NCBI GenBank assembly: GCA_050011755.1
Contig: JBEKIM010000211.1
Span: forward strand, 1 to 11,686
Length of the DNA stretch: 11,686 bases
Origin: Bog-159 sp050011755
Lineage (GTDB): Bacteria > Acidobacteriota > Terriglobia > Bryobacterales > Bryobacteraceae
Direction: 5' to 3'
In this document: in pieces, positions 5,267 through 11,686 of the stretch
Layout of the letters: each line of letters begins with the position of its first letter
How positions within the stretch are numbered: position 1 is the stretch's first letter
Translations under genes and position numbers: made by a program
The notes under the pieces: generated by a model
The model's database searches: none
What the model saw: only the letters and a program-made list of their open reading frames with translations
What the model was told of the DNA's origin: nothing

Positions 5267-6015
5267 GGCCCGTTCGAGGTCACCGCCACGCAATGCTCGA
5301 AATGGGCCGAATACGACCCATCCCTGGTGACCGCCGTCCACTTATCCTTCAAAACCCGCGTATCCGGCTTGCCGGCGTTGACCATCGGCTCGATGGCCAG
5401 CACCATGCCTTCCTTCAGGCGCGGATTCTCGTTTTTCCGCTCCACGTAGTTGGGAACCTGCGGCTCCTCGTGGAGCTGCGTCCCGATCCCGTGGCCTACA
5501 TATTCCCGCACGATCGAAAATCCATTCGCCAGCACATGTTTCTCAACGGTGCCACAAACGTCGAACAGGCGGTTGCCCGCCTTAGCCTGCTGGATCGCCA
5601 ATTCCAGCGATTCCTGGGTCACCCGCATCAGCTTACGGGTCTGCTCACCGACTTCGCCGATCGCCACCGTGGTGGCCGAATCCCCGTAATAACCGTCCAG
5701 TTGCACGCCCGTATCGATCGAAACGATGTCGCCCTTCTTCAAAACCCTTTTGGCCGACGGCATGCCATGCACGATCTCGTCGTTCACCGAAGTACACAGC
5801 ACGAACCGGAACGTATCCCCGGCGGCCGGCACGTAATAACCCTTGAAGGCCGGACGCGCGCCCGCGTCCTTCATCATGCGCTCGGCAGCGACTTCCAGAT
5901 CCAGCGTGCTGACGCCCTCGCCAGCCATTTTTTCCATTTCCTGCAGGATCTGCCAGACGAGTAGACCACTGCGCCGCATTTTCTGGAGTTCGGCGGCGGT
6001 TTTTCGAATAATCAT
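5245..6015 (-). CDS. map: Methionine aminopeptidase, type I
   Basis: The enzyme removes the initiator methionine from new proteins when the second residue is small. The product is 256 residues, the normal size for a type Ia enzyme without N-terminal extension. All metal and catalytic residues are present: His83 (VHGMPS), Asp101 (IDTG), Asp112 (YYGDSATT), His175 (GHGIG), Glu209 (IEP) and Glu240 (HFEHCVAVT), with His182 in the substrate-binding position. The ATG at 6013-6015 is chosen because the protein then begins MIIRKTAAELQKMR and the start overlaps the adk stop as ATGA, a standard coupling junction; a longer frame to 6048 would lie inside adk. The 3' end overlaps infA. The adk-map-infA order is a common feature of this operon in many bacteria. 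Confidence 0.97.
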   Translation of the reverse strand: MIIRKTAAELQKMRRSGLLVWQILQEMEKMAGEGVSTLDLEVAAERMMKDAGARPAFKGYYVPAAGDTFRFVLCTSVNDEIVHGMPSAKRVLKKGDIVSIDTGVQLDGYYGDSATTVAIGEVGEQTRKLMRVTQESLELAIQQAKAGNRLFDVCGTVEKHVLANGFSIVREYVGHGIGTQLHEEPQVPNYVERKNENPRLKEGMVLAIEPMVNAGKPDTRVLKDKWTAVTRDGSYSAHFEHCVAVTSNGPWVLTRP

Positions 6016-6680
6016 CCTTCTACGGCCGGACTCTTGATGGTCCGGCATACCTGAAACAACAACTGCTCCGGTGTCTGATCGCTGGCATCGATCTCAAAGA
6101 GCCGGCGGCCCTTCTCCCGAAAAAACTCGATCAGCGGGCGGCTCTGCGATTCGTACTCCGCCAGCCTCTGCCGAATCACCGACTCCCGGTCGTCGTCGCG
6201 AACCACCAACGCCTGGCCATCCAGGTCGCATACCCCCTCCACCCGCGGAGGGTTGGAAACGATGTTGTAGAGGGTACCGCAGCGGGGACACTGCCGGCGG
6301 CCGGTCAACCGGGTAACAATAATATTGTAATCGACAATCAGGTGAATCACCAACTCGCGGATCCCCCGGCCATCCAGCCACCCGCACAGATGCTCGGCCT
6401 GCTCCAGGGTCCGCGGATAGCCGTCCAGGATAAACCCGCCCTGTGTGTCGGCTTCGCTCAGCCGTTCTTCCACCAGGTGATTGACCACGTCGTCCCGCAC
6501 CAGCGTACCCGCCTGCATGGTCGCGGCTACCCGCACACCCAGCGAGTTGCCTTCCCGGATATGCTCCCTGAGCATATCGCCAGTCGATATATGCGGCACC
6601 TTCAGGCAATTCTTGAGAAGGCTGGCTTGCGTGCCTTTTCCCGAACCTGGGGAACCAAACAAAACCACAGCTTGCGTCAT
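6012..6680 (-). CDS. adk: Adenylate kinase, zinc-LID form
   Basis: Adenylate kinase interconverts ATP plus AMP and two ADP in the cytoplasm. The 222-residue product is a long-LID enzyme. The P-loop GSPGSGKGT is at 9-17, the AMP-binding segment STGDMLREHI at 32-41, and FILDGYPRT at 83-91 carries the conserved Asp-Gly-Tyr/Phe-Pro-Arg motif. The LID domain (about 125-165) has Cys131, Cys134, Cys151 and Asp154, a CX2C-X16-CX2D zinc site as in Bacillus enzymes rather than the His/Ser/Thr/Asp network of E. coli. The ATG at 6678-6680 lies 17 bases after the secY stop with no obvious Shine-Dalgarno, so re-initiation after secY is plausible. The stop overlaps the map start. Confidence 0.97.
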   Translation of the reverse strand: MTQAVVLFGSPGSGKGTQASLLKNCLKVPHISTGDMLREHIREGNSLGVRVAATMQAGTLVRDDVVNHLVEERLSEADTQGGFILDGYPRTLEQAEHLCGWLDGRGIRELVIHLIVDYNIIVTRLTGRRQCPRCGTLYNIVSNPPRVEGVCDLDGQALVVRDDDRESVIRQRLAEYESQSRPLIEFFREKGRRLFEIDASDQTPEQLLFQVCRTIKSPAVEG

Positions 6681-6697
6681 GGAAAGCTGCGTCAGCG

Positions 6698-8095
6698 TCA
6701 GAATGTGCTACGGCGCCCGCGAATCCTCCCTGCCCGAGGCGTAAAGCCTTCGTAATGGCGCATAATCAATTGCGCTTCAACCTGGTTGATCGTGTCCATG
6801 GCCACGCCCACCACGATCAGCAGCGAGGTGCCGCCAAAGTAGAATTGTACGTTCAACCCTTCCAGCAGGAAACGCGGCATGTGCGCGTCCATGAAACTGC
6901 CCAGCAAAGGCAGGTGCTGCAGCTTGATGCCGGAAATCATGATATCCGGAATCAGGCACAGGATGGCCAGATAGATGCCGCCCACCACCGTGATCTTGGT
7001 CAGGATCGCATTCATGTACTCGGCCGTATTGCGTCCCGGACGGATACCTGGAATAAACCCGCCGTATTTCCGCATGTTATCGGCGGCTTCATTGGGGTTG
7101 AAGATGATGGATACGTAAAAGAAACAGAAGAAAATGATGCCCGCCACGAACAGCACGTAATAGAGCGGCTCGCCGTGCCGGATAGAGGAAAGCGTATTGC
7201 TCAACCAGGCCATGTTCTTGACTGCCGGAACGGCCGCCAGGGTCTGCGGGAAGGCCAGGATCGAGGAAGCGAAAATCACCGGAATCACACCGCCCGCGTT
7301 CACTTTCAGCGGCATGTGCGTGGACTGTCCGCCCATCACGCGGCGGCCTACCACGCGCTTGGCATACTGTACCGGGATGCGCCGCTCGCCGCGCTCCACC
7401 AGCACGATAAAGGCCACCACCGCCACCATCATGAGCACGATCACGATCATCTGCAGCGCATTCCACTCGCGCGTGACGAACGTGTTGCGGTAAATGTTCG
7501 AAATGGCGTTGGGCAGCCCTACCACGATGCCGGCAAAGATGATGAGCGACATTCCGTTGCCGATGCCGCGGTCGCTGATCTGTTCACCGAGCCACATGAT
7601 GAAAGCCGTGCCGGTGGTCAGCGAGATGATGGTCATCAGGACGAAGCCCCACCCGGGGTTGTCCACAAAGCCGCCGTTGCTGTGCTGGAGTCCCTGCGCG
7701 ATGCCGAAAGACTGGACGATGGAGAGGGCGATGGTCAGATAGCGGGTCCACTGGGTAATCTTGCGGCGCCCCAGTTCGCCTTCCTTCTGGAGCTTCTCCA
7801 GGGTTGGAACCACCACCGTGAGGAGCTGCAAGATGATGGACGCGGTGATATAGGGCATGATGCCCAGCGCGAAAATCGTGAACCGCCGGATGTTGCCGCC
7901 CGCGAACAAGTCGAAGAAGCCGAAGATACCGCCCGAATTGCGGGTCAGGAAGTCTTCCCAACGCAGAGTATTAATACCCGGCGTGGGAATGTGGCCGCCC
8001 AGCCGGTATACCGCCAGCATGGCGAGCGTAAACAAGACTCGCTTGCGCAGATCGGGGATGCGAAATACGTTGCTCAACGCTTCGAAAAACTTCAT
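6698..8095 (-). CDS. secY: Preprotein translocase subunit SecY
   Basis: SecY forms the inner-membrane channel for Sec-dependent export and membrane-protein insertion, with SecE and SecG. The 465-residue product has about ten hydrophobic segments spread over residues 20-445, as expected. The plug and TM2 region reads FDLFAGGNIRRFTIFALGIM at 61-80, followed by PYITASIILQLL at 81-92. A cytoplasmic loop carries PLKVNAGGVIPVIFASSIL at 262-280. GFIPGIRPG at 346-354 places Arg352 where E. coli Arg357, needed for SecA-driven transport, is found. The C-terminal tail starts MRHYEGF (445-451) and ends basic. The ATG at 8093-8095 follows AAGGA. It lies between rplO and adk as usual; the spacing to rplO is 22 bases. 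Confidence 0.98.
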   Translation of the reverse strand: MKFFEALSNVFRIPDLRKRVLFTLAMLAVYRLGGHIPTPGINTLRWEDFLTRNSGGIFGFFDLFAGGNIRRFTIFALGIMPYITASIILQLLTVVVPTLEKLQKEGELGRRKITQWTRYLTIALSIVQSFGIAQGLQHSNGGFVDNPGWGFVLMTIISLTTGTAFIMWLGEQISDRGIGNGMSLIIFAGIVVGLPNAISNIYRNTFVTREWNALQMIVIVLMMVAVVAFIVLVERGERRIPVQYAKRVVGRRVMGGQSTHMPLKVNAGGVIPVIFASSILAFPQTLAAVPAVKNMAWLSNTLSSIRHGEPLYYVLFVAGIIFFCFFYVSIIFNPNEAADNMRKYGGFIPGIRPGRNTAEYMNAILTKITVVGGIYLAILCLIPDIMISGIKLQHLPLLGSFMDAHMPRFLLEGLNVQFYFGGTSLLIVVGVAMDTINQVEAQLIMRHYEGFTPRAGRIRGRRSTF

Positions 8096-8117
8096 GGTTC
8101 CTTCGTTTCCGGCGCCC

Positions 8118-8570
8118 TTACTTGGCTGCGGCGCCGATCACGACCGCCTCACCGCCGGCCGCTTGAATCTTGTCGAGCGCGGATTTCGAGAACAAGTGCG
8201 CTTCGACGCGCACTTTGCGCGTCAACTGGCCGGTGCCCAGCACCTTCAGCCCTTCGTGGAGCTTCTTGATGACGCCATGCTCGAGCAGATGATCGGGGGT
8301 GAACGTATCCCCCTCCAACTTCTCCAGCTTGTTCAAATTGATAATCGCGTACTGCTTCTTAAAGATATTCGTAAATCCGCGCTTCGGCAAGCGGCGGTGC
8401 AGCGGCATCTGGCCGCCCTCGAAGCCGCGCTTCTGGCCGAAACCGGTGCCGGCGCGCTGTCCCTTGCTGCCGCGCGTGGCGGTCTTCCCGTGGCCCGAGC
8501 CCATACCGCGTCCGATGCGCTTGCGGACGTGCTTCTGTCCGGCGGGGGGTTTTAATCCGCTAAGATTCAT
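8118..8570 (-). CDS. rplO: 50S ribosomal protein L15
   Basis: L15 is a late-assembly large-subunit protein contacting 23S rRNA with a long extended N-terminus. The 150-residue product begins MNLSGLKPPAGQKHVRKRIG and has the typical Gly/Arg/Lys-rich extension (about 14-55: GRGMGSGHGKTATRG, GGQMPLHRRLPKRGF), then a compact C-terminal domain with INLNKLEKL at about 77-85 and GGEAVVIGAAAK at the end. AGGAG lies eight bases before the ATG (8568-8570), inside the end of rpmD. It is 10 bases downstream of rpmD and directly before secY. Confidence 0.97.
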   Translation of the reverse strand: MNLSGLKPPAGQKHVRKRIGRGMGSGHGKTATRGSKGQRAGTGFGQKRGFEGGQMPLHRRLPKRGFTNIFKKQYAIINLNKLEKLEGDTFTPDHLLEHGVIKKLHEGLKVLGTGQLTRKVRVEAHLFSKSALDKIQAAGGEAVVIGAAAK

Positions 8571-8580
8571 ACGCTCGCTC

Positions 8581-8751
8581 CTATTCGACTACCTTCAGCA
8601 GATGCGGGACTTTATTCACCATGCCGCGGAAGACGGGAGAATCCGGCCGCTCCACCACCTGGTTCACCTTGCGAAGTCCCAACCCAAGCACCACCCGCTT
8701 ATGCTTTTTCGGGGTGCAGATCGGACTCCGATACAGCTTGATCTTAATCAT
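8581..8751 (-). CDS. rpmD: 50S ribosomal protein L30
   Basis: L30 is a small large-subunit protein. The 56-residue product MIKIKLYRSPICTPKKHK... contains GLGLRKVNQVVERPDSPVFRG and ends VPHLLKVVE, matching L30 throughout and in length (about 58-60). An in-frame ATG three codons upstream (8758-8760) would add Met-Asp-Gly. That upstream ATG has a better-placed GGAA about eight bases before it, whereas conservation favours the inner ATG; I chose the inner one with moderate certainty. The gap to rpsE (about 100 bases) contains a family B repeat. The stop TAG lies next to the rplO ribosome binding site. Confidence 0.92.
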   Translation of the reverse strand: MIKIKLYRSPICTPKKHKRVVLGLGLRKVNQVVERPDSPVFRGMVNKVPHLLKVVE

Positions 8752-8778
8752 GCCATCCATAAAAACGTTCCGTTTTTC

Positions 8779-8853
8779 GGGGCTGGGGGCTAGGGGTTAG
8801 GGACCCGGGAATAGCAAAACCCCAGCCCCTGGCCCCTAATCCCCAGCCCCCGG
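8779..8853. repeat. Family B G-rich inverted repeat, copy 2
   Basis: The left side (8779-8802) is a run of units such as GGGGCT, GGGGGCTA and GGGGTTA. The right side (8820-8853) is its imperfect complement. The centre shares GCAAAACCCCAG and a nearby CCCGGG with the copy at 3954-4025. The mRNA-sense strand carries five runs of at least four G (within 8820-8853), a strong quadruplex pattern. It lies between rpsE and rpmD and ends two bases from the rpsE stop codon (8856-8858). Confidence 0.8.
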
Positions 8854-8855
8854 TT

Positions 8856-9367
<512 letters not shown>

Positions 9368-9368
<1 letters not shown>

Positions 9369-9727
9369 CAGAACTCCAGTCCGGCTTCCCGCGCGGCGTC
9401 CGCCAGGGCTTTCACCCGGCCGTGATAAATGTAGCCGCCGCGATCGAACACCACCTTCTGAATTCCCTTTTCCTTGGCCCGCTCGGCCACCAGTTTGCCG
9501 ACCGTCTTGGCCGCCGCCAGATTGCCGCCCTTGGCGCGCTTGCCCTTTTCAATCGTCGAAGCCGAGACTAGCGTGGCGCCCTGGGTATCGTCGATCACCT
9601 GCACGTAAATGTTCGCTACGCTGCGGAACACAGCCAAGCGCGGCCGCTCGGCGGTGCCCTTCACCTTGTGCCTGATGCGCTCGTGAATCCGATGCCGGAT
9701 CTCATTTTTCTGGGTTACGTGGATCAT
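9368..9727 (-). CDS. rplR: 50S ribosomal protein L18
   Basis: L18 binds 5S rRNA with L5 and helps dock it in the central protuberance. The 119-residue product has the usual basic N-terminus (NEIRHRIHERIRHKVKGTAERPRL broken by the conserved ERPRLAVFRS at about 27-36), NIYVQVIDDTQGATLVSAST at about 39-58, and the C-terminal FDRGGYIYHGRVKALADAAREAGLEF segment that contains the YHGRVKALA motif. The ATG (9725-9727) overlaps the rplF stop in an ATGA junction, and no strong Shine-Dalgarno is seen, so coupling with rplF is likely. Confidence 0.97.
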
Positions 9728-10260
9728 TTTGCACTCGCTCCGGTCTTGCCCACCTTCTTGCGCAAATGCTCGCCGGTATAGCGGACGCCCTTGTTCTTGT
9801 AAGGATCCGGCTTGCGCAGCGCGCGTATGTTCGCCGCCACCTGGCCCACCATTTGCTTGTCGAAGCCGCTCAGCACCAGGTGCGTCTGCTTATCGATCTT
9901 CAAATCCACGCCGTCCGGCAACAGCACCTCGATCGGGTGTGAATAACCCAGCGTGAAGGTGGCGACTTTGCCCTTCACGTCGGCGCGATAGCCGATGCCT
10001 ACGATGTCCAGTTCCCGCGTGAACCCCGTGGAAACGCCCTGCACGGCGTTGGCGGCCAGCGCGCGCGTGAGCCCGTGCAGCGCGCTGTACTTGTCGCTGT
10101 CGCGCACCACGTCGAGGCGGCCGTCGGCCTGCTTCAGGTGCACGCCGCCCGGTATCGGCACCGTCAGGGTGCCTTTGGGCCCGGTCACTTCCAATTGATC
10201 GCCGATCTGGATCTTGACCCCTTTCGGCAGGGGAATCGGCTTTTTACCTATTCTCGACAT
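9724..10260 (-). CDS. rplF: 50S ribosomal protein L6
   Basis: L6 binds domain VI of 23S rRNA near the sarcin-ricin loop where elongation factors dock. The 178-residue product has the two repeated L6 domains (about 1-82 and 83-170): it starts MSRIGKKPIPLPKGV, has VTGPKGTLTV at 25-34, and carries the C-terminal signature PDPYKNKGVRYTGE at 151-164. AAGGA lies about ten bases before the ATG (10258-10260). It overlaps rplR by four bases. The 107-base gap to rpsH upstream is filled by a repeat, wider than usual here. Confidence 0.97.
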   Translation of the reverse strand: MSRIGKKPIPLPKGVKIQIGDQLEVTGPKGTLTVPIPGGVHLKQADGRLDVVRDSDKYSALHGLTRALAANAVQGVSTGFTRELDIVGIGYRADVKGKVATFTLGYSHPIEVLLPDGVDLKIDKQTHLVLSGFDKQMVGQVAANIRALRKPDPYKNKGVRYTGEHLRKKVGKTGASAK

Positions 10261-10281
10261 AAGACGAAATCCTTCGGACTT

Positions 10282-10365
10282 TGGGTCCTGGGTCCTGGGT
10301 CCTGGGTTCTGGCCTGCTCATCGCAAACGGTTGAAGCGTTTGCCAGCACCCAACACCCAGCACCC
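10282..10365. repeat. Heptad-repeat hairpin (family B-like), rpsH-rplF gap
   Basis: TGGGTCC occurs three times in tandem (10282-10302) followed by TGGGTTC (10303-10309). The right side (10342-10365) is the imperfect complement of 10290-10313, with 20 of 24 positions pairing. Between them is a small perfect hairpin GCAAACG/CGTTTGC (10323-10329 with 10337-10343). The right end lies two bases before the rpsH stop codon (10368-10370). The arms share the TGGG-type heptad design of family B, but the centre differs. Confidence 0.75.
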
Positions 10366-10367
10366 TC

Positions 10368-10763
10368 TTACCATACCCGGCACAATAGCTCTCCGCCGAT
10401 CTTCTCTTTATGCGCGTCGCGCCCGGTCATCACGCCGCGCGGCGTGGTCAGGATGTTGATTCCCAGGCCGCCCAGCACGCGCGGAATATCCTGCTGCCCC
10501 ACGTAAACGCGGCACCCCGGCCGCGAGATGCGCTCGATATTCGAAATCACCGGCGCGTTGCCGGTCGAGTATTTCAAGTAGATCTTGATGGTCTTCTTGG
10601 GGCCTTCTTCGGCGACCTTGAAGTTCTGGATGTAGCCCTCTTCCTTGAGAATGCGGGCGATCTCCGTCTTCAGCTTGGAAGCCGGCACATCCACCTTGGG
10701 ATGGCGCGCGCTAATAGCGTTACGCACCCGCGTCAGCATGTCGGCGATTGGGTCACTTGTCAT
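10368..10763 (-). CDS. rpsH: 30S ribosomal protein S8
   Basis: S8 binds the central domain of 16S rRNA and, in E. coli, also represses the spc operon by binding its own mRNA. The 131-residue product starts MTSDPIADMLTRVRNA and ends with the S8 C-terminal signature ILTTPRGVMTGRDAHKE...GGELLCRVW. The ATG at 10761-10763 is chosen because this N-terminus is universal and GGAGGG lies five to seven bases upstream; the frame extends to 10793 without support. It is preceded by a 115-base GC-rich spacer and followed by a heptad-repeat hairpin. Confidence 0.97.
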   Translation of the reverse strand: MTSDPIADMLTRVRNAISARHPKVDVPASKLKTEIARILKEEGYIQNFKVAEEGPKKTIKIYLKYSTGNAPVISNIERISRPGCRVYVGQQDIPRVLGGLGINILTTPRGVMTGRDAHKEKIGGELLCRVW

Positions 10764-10794
10764 TCCTGCCCTCCAACTCTTCTCCACGCGCAAG

Positions 10795-10851
10795 ACGGGG
10801 CTGCGGCCCGCGCCGCCAAAATCGCGCCAGTTCTGCCCCGTACGGCGGCGC
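10795..10851. repeat. GC-rich inverted repeat in the rpsN-rpsH gap
   Basis: ACGGGGC (10795-10801) pairs with GCCCCGT (10835-10841), and alternatively GCGCCGCC (10810-10817) pairs with GGCGGCGC (10844-10851). The two stems overlap and are mutually exclusive, so the spacer could switch between folds. It does not match family A or B. It lies about 30 bases upstream of the rpsH start codon. Confidence 0.45.
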
Positions 10852-10878
10852 GCCCCTTTGCGCTCTTCATCTCGGCTC

Positions 10879-11091
10879 TCACCAGCTCGCCTTCGTGACG
10901 CCGGGGATCTCCCCGTTCAGCGCCAGTTGGCGGAAGCACAGCCGGCAAATGCCGAACTTGCGCAGAAAAGCGCGCGGCCGGCCGCAGCGCCAGCAGCGGT
11001 TGCGGTGCTTGGCGTAGTGCAGCCCCGGCGTCTTGGCGCGGCGCGCCTCTTCCAGTTTCAGATCTTTGGCTCTCTTGGCGGTGGTGGCCAT
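10879..11091 (-). CDS. rpsN: 30S ribosomal protein S14, zinc-binding type Z
   Basis: S14 is in the small-subunit head near the decoding site. The product is 70 residues. Cys33, Cys36, Cys49 and Cys52 form the CX2C-X12-CX2C zinc site, and CGRPRAFLRKFGICRLCFR at 36-54 plus PGVTKASW at the end are typical of the short zinc-dependent S14 (type Z, rpsZ; usually 61 residues) rather than the long zinc-free form (about 100). The N-terminus is about nine residues longer than usual and rich in Ala/Lys/Arg/Glu. The ATG at 11089-11091 has only a weak purine-rich leader (AAGAAGAAAA). It follows rplE by 20 bases. Confidence 0.96.
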   Translation of the reverse strand: MATTAKRAKDLKLEEARRAKTPGLHYAKHRNRCWRCGRPRAFLRKFGICRLCFRQLALNGEIPGVTKASW

Positions 11092-11111
11092 GGTTTTCTT
11101 CTTTCTCTCCC

Positions 11112-11654
11112 TTACTGCCGGAACGGCATACCCATCTGTTTCAGCAGCGCCATCCCCTCGGCGTCGGTGCGCGCCGAAGTGGTGATGGAGATGTTCATCC
11201 CCTTGGTCTTCTCCACCTTGGCGTAATCGATTTCCGGAAAAATCAACTGTTCCTTAATACCCAGCGTGTAATTGCCGCGCCCGTCGAACGACTTGCTGGA
11301 AACGCCGCGGAAGTCCCGTACGCGGGGCAGCGCCACGTTCACCAGCCGGTCGAAAAACTCGTACATGCGGTCCCCGCGCAACGTCACCATGCAGCCGATG
11401 GACATGCCTTCCCGCAGCTTGAAAGCCGCGATGGATTTGCGCGCCTTGGTCACCACCGGCTTCTGCCCGGCGATCTGCCCCAGCTCGCCGACCGCGCCAT
11501 CCATCAGCTTGGCGTTCTGCGTGGCTTCGCCCAAGCCGATGTTGACCGAAATCTTCGCCAGCTTCGGCACTGCCATCACGTTCTTGTACCCGAACTCCTT
11601 GGTCAGCGCCGGGACCACCGTCTTCGTGTAATGCTGCTTCAGTCGTGCCGCCAT
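11112..11654 (-). CDS. rplE: 50S ribosomal protein L5
   Basis: L5 binds 5S rRNA with L18 and contacts the P-site tRNA and S13 across the subunit interface. The 180-residue product has the normal family length and sequence: PKLAKISVNIGLGEA at about 30-44, GQKPVVTKARKSIAAFKLREG near 63-83, VTLRGDRMYEFFDRLVNVALPRVRDFRG at about 90-117 in the same order as other L5 proteins, and the C-terminal IFPEIDYAKVEKTKGMNISITTSA. The ATG (11652-11654) follows AGGGA by about seven bases. It is the first complete gene of the operon seen in this window. Confidence 0.97.
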   Translation of the reverse strand: MAARLKQHYTKTVVPALTKEFGYKNVMAVPKLAKISVNIGLGEATQNAKLMDGAVGELGQIAGQKPVVTKARKSIAAFKLREGMSIGCMVTLRGDRMYEFFDRLVNVALPRVRDFRGVSSKSFDGRGNYTLGIKEQLIFPEIDYAKVEKTKGMNISITTSARTDAEGMALLKQMGMPFRQ

Positions 11655-11668
11655 GCTTATTCCCTGTC

Positions 11669-11686
11669 CTATTTCCTGTCGAAAGA
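11669..11686 (-). CDS. rplX: 3' end of the preceding gene, probably 50S ribosomal protein L24 (partial)
   Basis: Read on the minus strand the window edge gives Ser-Phe-Asp-Arg-Lys followed by TAG (11669-11671), 14 bases before the rplE start. Five residues cannot identify a protein. The call rests on the nearly invariant gene order rplX-rplE and a basic end compatible with L24. The gene runs off the window. Confidence 0.4.
   Translation of the reverse strand, partial: SFDRK

Noticed and set aside
6755..8269. 504-codon + strand frame antisense to secY
   Set aside because: It is the complement of the well-supported secY and rplO genes. The composition (very rich in His, Gln, Asp, Arg) is typical of an antisense shadow in high-GC DNA.

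Overview
This window is a conserved housekeeping locus. The minus strand carries an almost complete bacterial spc/alpha ribosomal-protein operon, read from right to left: (rplX tail)-rplE-rpsN-rpsH-rplF-rplR-rpsE-rpmD-rplO-secY-adk-map-infA-rpmJ-rpsM-rpsK-rpsD-rpoA-rplQ. No expected gene is missing. The high-GC codon use, the zinc-ligand forms of S4, S14 and adenylate kinase, the type of secreted protein at the left end and the style of intergenic repeats all suggest an acidobacterium, perhaps of the Solibacter/Bryobacter group. That assignment is inference from recall and was not tested.

Layout. At 178-885 (+) there is one secreted protein of unknown function, convergent with the ribosomal operon. 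The convergent spacer (886-1361) holds palindromic repeats, a possible intrinsic terminator for the minus-strand transcript, and about 140 bases where nothing was recognised. From 1362 to 1619 (-) an open frame without a start codon continues in frame directly after the rplQ stop codon; it looks like the 3' remnant of a lost gene. From 1620 to the right edge every gene is on the minus strand. Several genes overlap by 1-22 bases (rplF/rplR, rplR/rpsE, adk/map, map/infA), which points to translational coupling.

How the genes work together. Ribosomal proteins of both subunits are made with the alpha subunit of RNA polymerase (rpoA), initiation factor IF-1 (infA), the SecY translocon channel, adenylate kinase and methionine aminopeptidase. 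One transcript therefore supplies parts for transcription, translation, N-terminal methionine removal and protein export.

What is unusual. No novel enzyme or defence system was found. The unexpected content lies between the genes. Two families of hairpin-forming repeats interrupt an otherwise tight operon. Family A is bounded by GTGGGGCGG...CCGCCCCAC, is built from small interchangeable hairpins, and occurs in both orientations. Family B has G-rich, roughly seven-base repeated arms around a partly conserved centre and could form G-quadruplexes. Most copies sit within a few bases of a stop codon (rpoA, rpsK, rpsE, rpsH; slightly further for rpsD and infA). Other oddities are a TTG start for rpsD, an infA start inside the end of map, and an extended charged tail on L17.
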